A DNA stretch of 64,000 nt, taken from the NCBI RefSeq assembly GCF_002288925.2, contig NW_022097999.1:16156654-16220653 (forward strand), in the 5' to 3' direction. The notes under the pieces are model-generated. The model was not told where the DNA came from and made no database searches. It saw nothing but the letters and a program-made list of their open reading frames with translations. Both the position numbers and the translations under genes were made by a program. The DNA is from Delphinapterus leucas. Its lineage: Eukaryota; Chordata; Mammalia; Artiodactyla; Monodontidae. Of this stretch, positions 24,737 through 35,402 are shown in pieces. The first letter of the stretch is position 1, and every line of letters begins with the position of its first letter.

Positions 24737-24778
24737 TGATTAAGGAGACAGTTCTGGTAGAAAGAAAACAAAATGTAT
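24737..24778 (-). repeat. Inverted short match at L1 broken edge, copy 2
   Basis: Reverse complement begins atacattttgttttctttct and ends tctccttaatca, matching 21424-21470. It sits in otherwise unremarkable AT-rich DNA. Confidence 0.88.
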
Positions 24779-24904
24779 AGCCAATTAATAGTATAATGTA
24801 TGTGAAAGTGCTGCTATAAACTTTAAAGGAGTATGTAAACATTAGCTATAATTATTTTTATTATTGATCTGTAACCAACCTAGAAATCAAAAATTAAGTT
24901 GTCT

Positions 24905-24922
24905 GTGTATGTGTGTGTGTGT
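24905..24922 (+). repeat. Short (TG)n tract
   Basis: Imperfect TG repeat (tgtatgtgtgtgtgtgtg). Confidence 0.9.
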
Positions 24923-24971
24923 CTCCATAAGTATTCAGTCAGAACTATTTAATTACAATATAACTTCAAAG

Positions 24972-25185
24972 CAGGGTTTCTCAACCTCAGCACTGTTGAG
25001 ATTTTAGACTGATCATTCTTTGCTGTGGGAGTCTGTCCTGTGCACTGAGAGATGTTTAGCAGCATCCCCGCCCTGTACCCACCAGGGGCCAGTAGAACTT
25101 CCTCCTCCTCCCCCCCTCAATTAGCGACAAACAGAAATGTCTCTGGACATTGCCAGACGCTGCAAAATTGCCCCTGGTTGAAAGC
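24972..25185 (+). mobile_element. MER20-like hAT MITE
   Basis: Matches MER20 by its head cagggtttctcaacctcagc, centre gagatgtttagcagcatccc and tail ttgcccctggttgaaag. Strand follows this consensus orientation. Confidence 0.88.
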
Positions 25186-25280
25186 TATGTTAAAGCACAA
25201 GAAAAACCTAGAAATTATATTTATGGCTCTCCCGCACAAACTGAGAATGAGAGACAGCCAAGATGAACTAGAGCTAGATA

Positions 25281-25583
25281 TCCATCACTAGGCACATGTG
25301 GCTACTGAACACTTAAAAGGTAGCTAGTCCGAACTGAGATATGTTATAAATGTAAAATACACCCTAGACTTGAGGATTTGGTATGAGAAAAAGAATACAA
25401 AATGTTTCCAAAAACTTTATGTGGATTACATGTTAGTGATAATATTTTGGATATAGTGGGTTAAAATAAAATACATTATAAAAATTAGTTCATTTGTTCC
25501 TTTTTGCTTTTTAAAAATATGGCTACTAGAAATGTTCGAATTAAATGTGTGGTTTGTATTATATTTCCAGTGGACAGTGCTGA
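25281..25583 (-). mobile_element. Nonautonomous hAT-type element
   Basis: Common mammalian hAT-like repeat containing cacatgtggctactgaacac and ending ttccagtggacagtgctg. The family name is not certain to me and the strand is nominal. Confidence 0.65.
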
Positions 25584-25999
25584 ACTTGTGCAAAAAATTA
25601 TCCCTCCTTCACACTATACGTTCCAGGCAGCCTTTGATAACAGAGAGCTCTGTCCCCAGTTTTCTCTTTACCTTCTCTCCATTCTCCTTGGATTAGCTCC
25701 AGTTTCCTTTCTTCAGTGAGATTACTACTCAGAGATGACTTACCTCCAAACTCTATCTCTAGTTAGGAGCTCTACCAAAACCTAGATCCATATGTCCACT
25801 ATCGACTTAACAACCCCACTTGGACATCCTAGAGGAACCCCAAACTTAAATGATCCTCATTCCCAAAAAGGCTCCTCCTCCAGGATTCCCCATTTTATTA
25901 GATGGCACTATTGACACAGATGTTCAAGCCAGAAACCTGAAGGTCATCATGAGTTCTCTTACAATCTCTCACAAGTAGAGTCCTGCTTCCTCTACTCCC

Positions 26000-26275
26000 T
26001 CAGTATTTCTGGAATCGTCCTTTTTCCTAACACTGGCTAGGCCAAGTCACCATTACTTCTCCCCACATCAACTCCATCATCCCTTTTACCCTCTTATTAC
26101 ACCCTGCCCTCCCCATCTCAATACTTAGCCCACAAGTAACTATTTTTGATTAGGGCTGTCTTTCCCTTTAGAACATTATACTACATAAAGCCAGGCGCTT
26201 TCCTGTTCATTGTTTTATCTCCAGTTCATTGACTGACGAATGAATGAATGAATGAATGAATGAATAAAGAGGGGT
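26000..26275 (+). repeat. L2 fragment ending in (GAAT)n
   Basis: L2-like 3' end (ccatctcaatacttagccca; gcgctttcctgttcattgtt) that finishes in a (GAAT)n microsatellite at 26238-26265, the usual L2 3' terminus expanded. Confidence 0.65.
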
Positions 26276-27574
26276 GTAAACTGCCGACTCACAGGTTGCA
26301 ATTTACTAAGGGGCTGGACTACAAAGCAGTGGTTCCATTAGCATATGTGGCCCAGGAAAATATCAACCCTTAGGTCTAAATATCAATGTACCCTCACCCT
26401 TAACAGATCTATCTATCGTGCATAAAATCACACTGCAGACTTTCTATATACTGGGTCAGGAAAGAACAGCTGAAGAGTGCCTTTTATAACCCTCCAGCCC
26501 AGCAGCAAACCTGATGCCTGACATCTTCCATTTTCAATGGCATAGTCTCAGAGTAGCTATAGTTTCAAAGTTACCCAGTGAAAAGCAGCTGAAATTTATA
26601 CAAAGCTAAGAACAACTGTGATTAACTGAACCACTCCTGAAACAAAGTTATTCTCCAACAACACAAGTTCAAAATAAGTCTCCTCTCATTAGGGATCCTT
26701 GATCCCCCTCCTTGCCTAAGCCAGCCTTCACTCTCCAGTCCACGACTAGTTTGAAAGGGGTTTGGATGGACTATGGCGGTGTCTATCCTAACTAGGAAGT
26801 TACAGCTACTACTGACTTGGAATTTTTTAAAAGTTGAGAATTTTACAGATGTTAGCTGTGTTTTAGGTTAAGCTAAAGGAAGAAGAGCTTGGGAAAGACT
26901 CCGAGTAATGTATGTATTACAGAAGAACAAGGCAAAAATTAGACCTGTGTGTTCATTCATCTTTTGCTACTGGCTCTCCTATAAGTATGGGAATAGCTGT
27001 GAGGGTAGGTGGGGTGTGGTGATGTATGATATGGACCAGGCAGGAGCTGAAAAGATAACACATCAAAGCCAGGGTTAACCCCAGGTCCAATGGCACTATG
27101 TAGGGCTAACTTTTTTTTAATTGCCTTTTCAAGAAATTATATGAGACCATTCTTTTATAGTATGAGGAAGAAAGGTGGGGTCGTGACTAAAGAAAGGTTA
27201 AGAAACATTTTTTAAAAGTATTTTCTCTTCGTTGTTCCTCCTTTTATAGTCCAATAAAGAAAACAATGGCAATTACCAGGTTCCCACCAATTTAGGCAGT
27301 GGGATAAAGAGATTTAGTGAAGAAGTGACATTTTTCTGGACTAGATGCCCTTTTTCTTTCTAGAAATGAGTCAGAGAATGCTGGGTGACTTTCTGAAGCC
27401 TGTTTTTTTTTTTCTTTTCCTCAAAATCTGGTGAATCTTTTCCATAACAAGGACCAATACTTCCACATCTCAGCAGAAGCATCGGTTTTTGGCAATAAGG
27501 TAGCTGAGGTGTAACACAAGGAAGTAGGAGACTCAGAAAAAACAAACAGTGGCTAAATCCCATGCGCAGTACTC

Positions 27575-27950
27575 AGTCTCTACGGCAGCTTGGGCAAGTC
27601 ACTCATCCCTCTGAGCCACGTCTTCTCAACTGGGGTGATACCTCTCCCCCCAAGGGAACAAAAATTGATTCTGGGGTATGGTGTGAGCTCTTATCCTTTT
27701 TATGTATAAAGAACAGATATACATACAGCACATAAACAAGATACACAGTGGATCTGTGGTATTAAAGTCTCATGGGAGGGTAGACTAGGGGAAAATAATG
27801 TCTAAAAAGGCTCCTTGTTGGGGAGGGGGTAATATTGAACAAAAGGCTGAGACCCCTCTAAGCCTTTATATTTCCTCAGCTGTAAAAATGGGTCAGCATT
27901 ACCCACCACAAAGGATTATTATGATATAGCTATATCTAAGTATATACAGA
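27575..27950 (-). repeat. MIR SINE (minus), interrupted
   Basis: Reverse MIR halves: gcttgggcaagtcactcatc before 27618, and cagctgtaaaaatgggtcag after 27850. The piece between is a separate insert. Confidence 0.75.
27619..27850. mobile_element. Possible hAT-like insert in a MIR
   Basis: About 230 bp (acgtcttctcaactggggtg to aaaaggctgagaccc) interrupts a MIR. Near-identical 8-bp flanks tctgagcc / tctaagcc suggest a hAT-size TSD. The family is unnamed. Confidence 0.5.
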
Positions 27951-28195
27951 GAGAATGAGAGACTGGAAATAAAGCAGGCAGGGAAAACAACCTAAACTGT
28001 AGAATCATCATTAAAACACAACCCAAAACATAAAGATTCAAGTGTATATAGATCCATATCATCTAATGATCACTTGTATTAACAAGACAATTTTCTTCTC
28101 ACTAGTCATTTCACCAATTGAACATCTAACATCCAAAAAGAAAGTCCTAGTCAATAAATGCAAGAAGAATCTGGAAACATGAAAAAGATACAAAC

Positions 28196-28303
28196 CTAAA
28201 ACACCAATTTCAAGACCTGCCAAGCTTGTTTTAATTTTATCATAAATATCTTCCGATGCAAAGTCAACAGCAATGGTCTTTGTTTCCACTTTGAATTTTT
28301 CTC
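28196..28303 (-). CDS. HSD17B12: HSD17B12 internal coding exon (probably exon 3)
   Basis: Read on the minus strand, this 108-bp exon encodes a peptide containing KVETKTIAVDFASEDIYDKI and ending EIGVL. This matches roughly residues 95-130 of the 312-residue very-long-chain 3-oxoacyl-CoA reductase. That enzyme is an ER-membrane NADPH-dependent short-chain dehydrogenase that carries out the second step of very-long-chain fatty acid elongation and can also reduce estrone. The segment covers the Rossmann-fold stretch containing the VDF strand that normally contacts the cofactor adenine. The acceptor is a pyrimidine-rich tract ending ccctag. The donor is gtttgt, a weak site. The exon starts with the last two bases of a split codon (GA, giving Arg if the previous exon ends in A) and ends with G, which joins TG of the next exon to make the Val of VNNVG. 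Both ends are phase 1, so skipping would keep the frame. The exon number is inferred from protein order. Confidence 0.95.
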   Translation of the reverse strand, partial: EKNSKWKQRPLLLTLHRKIFMIKLKQAWQVLKLVF

Positions 28304-28766
28304 CTAGGGAAAAAAACACAAATGGAGAGAGGAAAAATTAATATATGATTTAATTAATTAATTTAATTAAGATTTAAGCATTTGATGACATTACCCTTTC
28401 AAACACTTTTCCCCCCAAGTTTTATATGAAATTTAGACCAGGATAATTTTAAGCGATCATGAGAGCACCTAAGATATGATATAGAGTCAACACAGTAGTT
28501 CTGCAATAAAAATTCCAATGTTATCACAGAGCTGGCTGAATGTTCCTTAATCAGTTCTCCTATAAATCAATAATGATGACTTTTTAGACCCTTAGGTACA
28601 AATAAAAAAACATGATGCATATCATAATATTATATACTCTTTAAATATCACTGGTTTGTGATTTTAATTGCAAACTGATACTTCATAATTTCAGGAAAAA
28701 GTCTTAAGTGTGATCTATTAAAACAAAAAATCCACCTTATTAAAGTGGAAATAAAATGAATGATCT

Positions 28767-28958
28767 GGGCTTCCCTGGTGGCGCAGTGGTTGAGAGTCTG
28801 CCTGCCGATGCAGGGGACACGGGTTCGTGCTCTGGTCTGGGAAGATCCCACATGCCGCGGAGCGGCTGGGCCCGTGAGCCATGGCCGCTGAGCCTGCGCA
28901 TCCGGAGCCTGTGCTCCACAACGGGAGAGGCCCGCGTACCGCAAAAAAAAAAAAAAAA
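28767..28958 (+). mobile_element. CHR SINE, short form with 16-bp internal deletion
   Basis: Short-form SINE in which the usual stretch between the two gagagg repeats near the 3' end is missing (gggagaggcccgcgtacc). It has a pure A-tail and an imperfect TSD around gaatgatc / gaatatgatc. It lies about 460 bp upstream, in the gene's direction, of the exon at 28196-28303, antisense to the gene. Confidence 0.92.
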
Positions 28959-29234
28959 GAATATGATCATATTGGAATTTAGGAGCTTGGTTAATAATGA
29001 ATAATCACTACATTTAAAAAGCCACACAAAATGCATAGTAATGGAGCTACAAAGTGATACCAGAAAGACCTGTGTTCTACTTTGCACAGGACTGTTAAGG
29101 TCCAAACAGGGCTAAGGGAAATAACAGATTCAGAAATGAGACCCTGGAGAAACAAAACTCATCTGAGGGAACATGTCATGTTGATTTCTGCCTTCACTAG
29201 TGAGCTGCTTTGAGAAGATGGCATGGACTGTGAG

Positions 29235-29440
29235 GTCACCCAGACTTGGGTACCAATTTGACTTCCACAGTTATTTGCTAAATGACTTTGAGCAAGTCAC
29301 ATACCCTCTATGGGCCTCAGCATCCTCTTGTGAAAATGAAGGTAATAATGCCCATTAGTGCTACCAAAGGTACCAAAGTATTACCTTTAGTACTAACAAT
29401 ACTACCATGTACTGGCATACATGAGGCACTCCATAAAGTC
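29235..29440 (-). repeat. MIR SINE (minus)
   Basis: Reverse MIR: gactttgagcaagtcacata, gaaaatgaaggtaataatgc, ggcatacatgaggcactcca. Confidence 0.75.
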
Positions 29441-30439
29441 TCCAAGAATGCTTATTCTTTGGAGCTTGATGAGAATTCAAAAGAATTAATTTAAAAATCC
29501 TGCTTCCAAAAATAAAATTTTCTTCCTTCGAAGTCAATGCCAGTTTATCACAGAATATACAGCAGTAATCCACATAGGAGGTTTCTGTTCTGGATCTGAA
29601 AGGATTTATGTCTAAAACTAAAGAGCTGGTTCACAAGAGATTCTTTAGACTCAATGAAAAGTATCCATCCTAGATAGGAATCTATGAATAAACAAGAGAG
29701 GATATAACTGACCTGGAAAATACCTTATCTGGTGTTGAAGGTATACCTACTATTCGAATATAAATGAGTTATTACGTGTTCATGTAATGGACAGCCAGAT
29801 ACAGGGCTGTCATTTCCCAGTATCTGGTCTGACATGTCTTAGCATAAATGGTTCACAGAATTTACCACAAGTAAGTAAAGAACTCTGCCTTTATTAGAGC
29901 CACCAATTCACAAGAAAAAAGACCAAAATCAAAAGGCTGAAGGATACCTTTTATTGAATGTAAAGCTTTATTCTGGAAGTAAAATAAGATAAAATTTATT
30001 TATTTATTTGAGGAAAGCAACAACTGTTTCCACACTAGCACTATATACTGACATGTAGGAAAATTTCTCTCTAGTAATAAAAGCTACCTCACAACCCCTG
30101 AATCAAATTTACTTTTAGATCTCACAGGATTTGGTGAATGTACTTATATGGCACAGTCTTACATAGATACGTTACTTAAAAAAAAAAAAAAAATTCAGAG
30201 ACCCTTTTGGAAAGAATGTTACTTAGTAAGAACCCTCCAGTAAGCTCTTTCTTATGTCTTCACACTAGGATAAGCAAAATGGTTTCTGACACAAGTTTTT
30301 CAAGATAAATAAAAATTTGAACTTATACCTGAATTACTCTGAACCATATTCTAGTCCAGTTAACGTTGTTTAGTTTCTCTTAACTTTTCTTCACTGCCTC
30401 TATTGTGGGCTTTTCTTTCTTTCTTTTTTTAACATAGGT

Positions 30440-31235
30440 CAGCTCCTGTCACCCTCCTTGCAATCCTCCAAAGCATTCCATCTCTTTTACAGTAAGAACC
30501 AAAGTCTTCAGCATCAGCCTGATACTAAACTAATCTCCACCCACTTACTCTCCAGTTGCTCCCCAGCCTTGGTCACAGGGGTTCTAGCAGTTCTCTAGAC
30601 ACAGGATGTTCCCCAAATACACTCAAGGCTTTTGAACTTACTGTGCCCTCTGTCTGGAATGCTTTTCCACATCCCCTGTCTCTGTTGGGTCTTTAAGTAA
30701 ATGTTACCTTCTCAGAGAAGCCTTCATTGACCACCCTGTAAAAAATGCAGGGCTTCCCTGGTGGCGCAGTGGTTGAGAATCCGCCTGCCAGTGCAGGGGA
30801 CACGGGTTCGAACCCTGGGCCGGGAGGATCCCGCATGCCACAGAGCAGCTAAGCCCGTGCGCCACAACTACTGAGCCTGCACTCTAGAGCCCGTGAGCCA
30901 CAACCACTGAAGCAAGCGCCTGGAGCCCGTGCTCCTCAACGGGAGAGGCCACTGCAGTGAGAGGCCTGCGCTCCGCAGCAAGGAGTGGCCCCTGCTCGCC
31001 GCAACTGGGGAGAGCCAGCGTGCAGCAACAAAGACCCAAATCAGCCAAAAATAACTAAAAAAAATAAAAATAAAAAATGCAGCCATTCCTCCCCAGCACT
31101 CTTTGTCCCCCTTCCCTGCTTTACTTCACTCCATCATGCTTACCCCTCTCTAATGTACTATATACTTTAATAACGCATGTGTTTGCTGTCATCTGCTCCC
31201 ACCAGAATTAAGCTTGTGAGGACAAGGTCTGGGAT
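30440..31235 (+). repeat. L2 LINE 3' fragment, split by SINE
   Basis: L2-like (ccctctgtctggaatgcttt; aaatgttaccttctcagaga), split by the SINE at 30751-31071, continuing to tgtgaggacaaggtctggga. Confidence 0.8.
30751..31071 (+). mobile_element. CHR SINE, long form, inside L2
   Basis: Long-form SINE with TSD aaaaaatgcag at 30740-30750 and 31072-31082, splitting an L2 fragment. Confidence 0.95.
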
Positions 31236-31482
31236 CTGCTTTGTTCAGTTGCTCAACGTCACAAAGGCTCCAGGGTCCTTCCACGCTTTTCTCCTATTCC
31301 CCTAGGCTGGCTCTTCTCTTGGTTTCAAGGGAGCCACTGCCATTCCAAGCATCCATGCAGGCAATGTTCAGAGGCAGAAATGGGGCATCCCTGTTACATG
31401 TCCCTTTTATAGTGAGGAAAACTTCCTCAGAAGAATCCAGCAGACTTCCCTCACATTTCTTTTCCCAAGATTATGGGATATG

Positions 31483-32167
31483 TCTTAAAAAACTCAAAAA
31501 AGAGCTAACATATGATCCTGCAATCCCACTCCTGGGCATATATCTGGAGAAAAACATGGTCTGAAAGGATACATGCACCCCAATGTTCATTGCTGCACTA
31601 TTTACAACAGCCAAGAGAAAGAAGCAACCTAAGTGTCCATCGACAGAGGAATGGATAAAGAAGATGTGGTACACATATACAATGGAATACTACTCAGCCA
31701 TTAAAAAAAGAATGAAATAATGACATTTGCAGCGACATGGATGGACCTAGAGACTGTCATACTGAGTGAAGTAAGTCAGACAGAAAAAGAGAAATATCCT
31801 ATGATATCGCTTATATGCAGAATCTAAAAAGAAATGATACAAATGAACTTATTTACAAAACAGACTCACAGACTTAGAGAATGAACTTATGGTGATGGGG
31901 GGCGGGGAGGAGAGGATGGGGGGAACGGAGAGTTAGGGAGTTTGGGATTGACATGTACACACTGCTATATTTAAAATGGACAACCAACAAGGACCTACTG
32001 TGTAGCACAGGAAACTCTGCTCAATATTATATAACAATCTAAATGGGAAAAGAATTTGAAAAAGAATAGATACATGTATTTGTATAACTGAATCAACTTT
32101 TGCTGTACACCTGAAACTATCACAACATCGTTAATCAACTATATGCCAATTTAAAAAAATTTTTTTA
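31483..32167 (+). mobile_element. L1 3' end, different subfamily
   Basis: ORF2 C-terminal codons (gaatggataaagaagatgtg) followed by a G-rich 3'UTR (atggggggcggggaggagag, near 31896-31925) and an A/T tail. A perfect 16-bp TSD (aagattatgggatatg) is at 31467-31482 and 32168-32183. The 3'UTR differs from the copies at 5191, 13112 and 54688. Confidence 0.95.
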
Positions 32168-32501
32168 AAGATTATGGGATATGCATGCTCTTGACCAGGC
32201 CCATGTACTGGCTCTGAGGATTCCGTGAACCATCCCTACCACTACCACCAAGTTGTGTGAATCAAAAATAGTAGCACATATATAAGAATAGGACAGGAAA
32301 TGCCTCTCTCTGGCCAAGACGATTAGAAAAGAAGTATGAAGGATGTTCTAAAAAGCTGAGGTGGAGATAGCTGGCTTCCTTAGGAGCTAGGAAATAAATC
32401 TAGGCATCTTCCCCCTCCCCATAGTCTATCATCTCTCATCTGACCCTGCCAACAGAAACCAGCACAGACAAACAAGAATCCTCAATTTTAAACATCAGTA
32501 C

Positions 32502-32718
32502 TGGGGTTCCCTGGTGGCGCAGTGGTTGGGAGTCCGCCTGCTGATGCAGGGGACACGGGTTCGTGCCCCAGTCTGGGAAGATCCCACATGCCGCAGAGCG
32601 GCTGGGCCCGTGAGCCATGGCCGCTGAGCCTGTGCGTCCGGAGCCTGTGCTCCGCAATGGGAGAGGCCACAACAGTGAGAGGCCCGCGTACCACAAAAAA
32701 ACAAACAAACAAAAAAAC
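32502..32718 (+). mobile_element. CHR SINE, short form
   Basis: Short-form SINE with an (aaac)n-type tail and TSD catcagtac at 32493-32501 and 32719-32727. Confidence 0.94.
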
Positions 32719-33162
32719 CATCAGTACAAGGATGTAATAAGCATCTGGAAGAGAAGTGGGGACCACATACACATAAAACAACCTTCATTTCCACCTTCGC
32801 CACCTCCCCTACCCAAGGTTCTTCATAAGACTACCAGTCCACAACTCAGCAACAGCCCACCACTGGGGAAGAGTAAGAACTTCATCAAAGCCTTTGGAGA
32901 CATACTTCTGAGTACTCTGATCCTTGCCCACCACAGAGGCCCATGACATGACAGCCTCTGTCAAGTCTTTCCTCCAGGGTAGGAGCTGTGATAAGTTAAA
33001 ATAAATACCCTACAAGTGTGTGGAATAAAGATATACAAACAAGTGAATCTGAAGGTTGCAATGGGAAGAGATGAGCCACTCAACTGCCCCTTCAAGGAAA
33101 TTCTGGTTACCCCAGCTGCTGGGGGTCATCAGCAGACAGCTTTCAGGTGTCAGCCCCTTGGT

Positions 33163-33191
33163 GGGGGGTGGGGGGAGGCAGCGGGAGGGGG
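33163..33191 (+). other. G-quadruplex-type motif
   Basis: Four G-runs (six, six, three and five Gs) with loops of 1, 7 and 1 nt. On the HSD17B12 transcript the strand is C-rich, so any quadruplex would form in the non-template DNA strand rather than in the RNA. Confidence 0.75.
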
Positions 33192-33329
33192 TTGCCTCAG
33201 CTTCAGAGAGTTGCCTGAACCAAGATCATGCCTTTCTCATGACATCCACATCCAATGAGTGATTGAGGTGGAGAGTATAAAGCCACTGGACAGCCTTTTA
33301 CTGCCCACATTCTGATTCCAAAAGTATAG

Positions 33330-33600
33330 TCTGTTTACTATCTTATTTTTCTGTTCTTTTCGTAATGCCCTAGTTTTAATCATTCTAACTTTAAGTTTTA
33401 ATATGTCTAGTAGTGCAGAGCTCCTTTACTATTACTCTTTTTCAAAAGTTTATTGGTTTTCCTTACTTGTTTAGTCTCAGTTTTTATTGGGTTGCATTCA
33501 ACATTTCAATTAAATTTATGAAGAATGACAATGTGGCGTTCCCTCTAGGCTCTCCATTTATTCAATGTCTCACAGTAAAATCTAGTGTTGTGAATTCTTA
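33330..33600 (+). mobile_element. Probable old L1-derived fragment
   Basis: Resembles old L1 sequence (ttttaatatgtctagtagtg; ggctctccatttattcaatg). Strand and subfamily are uncertain. Confidence 0.45.
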
Positions 33601-34252
33601 AAGAAATTAAAGAACTAAAGAATCCCATTATTAGAATACTACACACCATATGCAAAGATACTCCATACTACTGACTTAAACCCTTTGATATTTGAAATTG
33701 GATAGGCTAGCATCCTAGCTACTAGTTGTAGCCAAATATAATCATGCCCTCCTTCGCTTTTATCCAGATTGAAATGATTCCGATATGGTCTTGGCCCTCT
33801 ATCTCTCAGCCTAGTGGCTAAAACGGAAAACTAAGAAGCAAAATCCTCTGATGATTGATATGAGCTGTTCAAGGCAGTCAACTCACTAGAAATGGGGGCA
33901 GAAAATCAGCTCTGGCTTAAAAAGTGGGGAATGAAGCTAAGAAATAGCTGGGCTGATACCATTCATCCCTTTTTATCTACTATTCCACTGAAAACCACAT
34001 GACCACAATGGTGGAATATTAGAAAGCAAATATTATTCATAAATATAGAGCTATAACAATGAATGTCCTAACTGCCTTGAGTCAGTCCATCACTTCTAAG
34101 AATGGGTGCCCCACTCCTACACTCACATTGCTGATTTTTACTCAGAGGATCCTGAATTAGTTCAAGTCTGGAATTGACAGAGAAGGAACTTCTCTGTCAA
34201 AAGTAGTTTCAAGATGCAGCTAAAACACCTCTCAATATTAAAACTATCACGT

Positions 34253-34615
34253 GGGACTTCCCTGGTGGTGGAGTGGTTAAGAAACCGCCTGCCAGTGCAG
34301 AGGACACAGGTTTGATCCCTGATCCGGGAAGATCCCACATGCCACAGGGCTACTAAGCCCACGTACCACAACTACTAAGCCTGTGCTCTGGAGCCCGCGA
34401 GGCACAACTACTGAACCCGCATGCCACAACTACTGAAGCCTGCATGTCTAGAGCCCGTGCTCCACAACAAAAGAAGCCACCGCAATGAGAAGCCCGCACA
34501 CCGCAATGAAGAGTAGCTCCCACTTGCTGTAACTAGAGAAAGTCCGTGTACAGCAACAAAGACCCAATGTAGCCAAAAATAAGTAAATAAAATAAATTTA
34601 AAGAAAAAAAATGAA
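34253..34615 (+). mobile_element. CHR SINE, older long form
   Basis: Diverged long-form copy (head gggacttccctggtggtgga) with repeated ccacaactactga units. The TSD is imperfect, around actatcacgt / aaataacacgt. Confidence 0.9.
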
Positions 34616-35149
34616 ATAAAAATAACACGTTTTTATGTTCAAACCTAGAAAGGTCATGAACATATTCATAATAACCTTATGTTTAACGTACTTCTAGGTC
34701 TGGCCATCACTATTTTCATTTTGTTCAACAAATTGACATCTCTCCACTTTCCCTGAAGACTAGGATAATATATTGGTGGTTTATACTGATACAAATACCA
34801 GAAAAAAAAAATCGACATCTCTCAAATGTAACAGTTTTGCTCTAAGCATAATCTTATAGGTCTTAGAAAGACTTTCCTCATTTTTTCCCCTGAGTGTCTG
34901 GGGATATTAGGTCTGAGAATGCTAGAAAAGAGGTCTAATCTACATAAACTCATGTACTATTTATAATTTTTCTATTAATAACAACCAAAAATAATATATT
35001 GATTCTCCTTTCTTGACACATCTGCTCCAAATAAACAATCTGTCTTTCCCCCTAAGTTTCAGTTTCCCCCTATTCATTACAAAATTCCTATTACATTTAT
35101 CCTTCCTCATCTTTTCCATATTATAAATTTCATCATTTAAGATTCGAGT

Positions 35150-35402
35150 TGTGTCACCACCTCTGTGGACTGAATTTTCATGATTCCCATTACCTCCAAC
35201 GTAAAGCTACTTACTTCCTCTCGACTGTGCTCCTAGAGACCTTCTATATAACACTATTAACACTTCCCATAATACATTATGCAGAGAGTCTCTACTTCCT
35301 AACAAACACAATCAATTTGTTATCTTTGTATTCCCAGCACCTAGCACAATGCCTGGCATATAGCAGACGTCACTCAAATGTTTGTTGATTGAATAAATGC
35401 AT
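35150..35402 (+). repeat. L2 3' fragment
   Basis: Ends with the L2 terminus: tattcccagcacctagcaca, atgcctggcatatagcagac, gttgattgaataaatg. Confidence 0.8.

Larger units (their letters stand above)
9361..28195 (-). other. HSD17B12: HSD17B12 intron between the 108-bp and 65-bp exons
   Basis: An 18,835-bp minus-strand intron with donor gtttgt and acceptor tttcag. It holds nine CHR SINEs, the 3.9-kb L1 at 17523-21423, a 1.1-kb L1 3' end, and L2, MIR and hAT relics. I see no recognisable feature in about 11180-11680, 11790-13100 (apart from a CpG-richer patch near 12555-12650), 15250-16285, 21480-22915, 23265-24260, 24540-24900, 25600-25990 and 26280-27570. Confidence 0.85.

Noticed and set aside
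28768..28820. tRNA-like A and B boxes in SINE heads
   Set aside because: The promoter boxes belong to tRNA-derived SINEs. No intact tRNA cloverleaf or anticodon context is present, so no tRNA gene is called.
33016..33262. Overlapping plus-strand open frames through the G-rich tract
   Set aside because: Simple G-rich coding by chance; no homology recognised.
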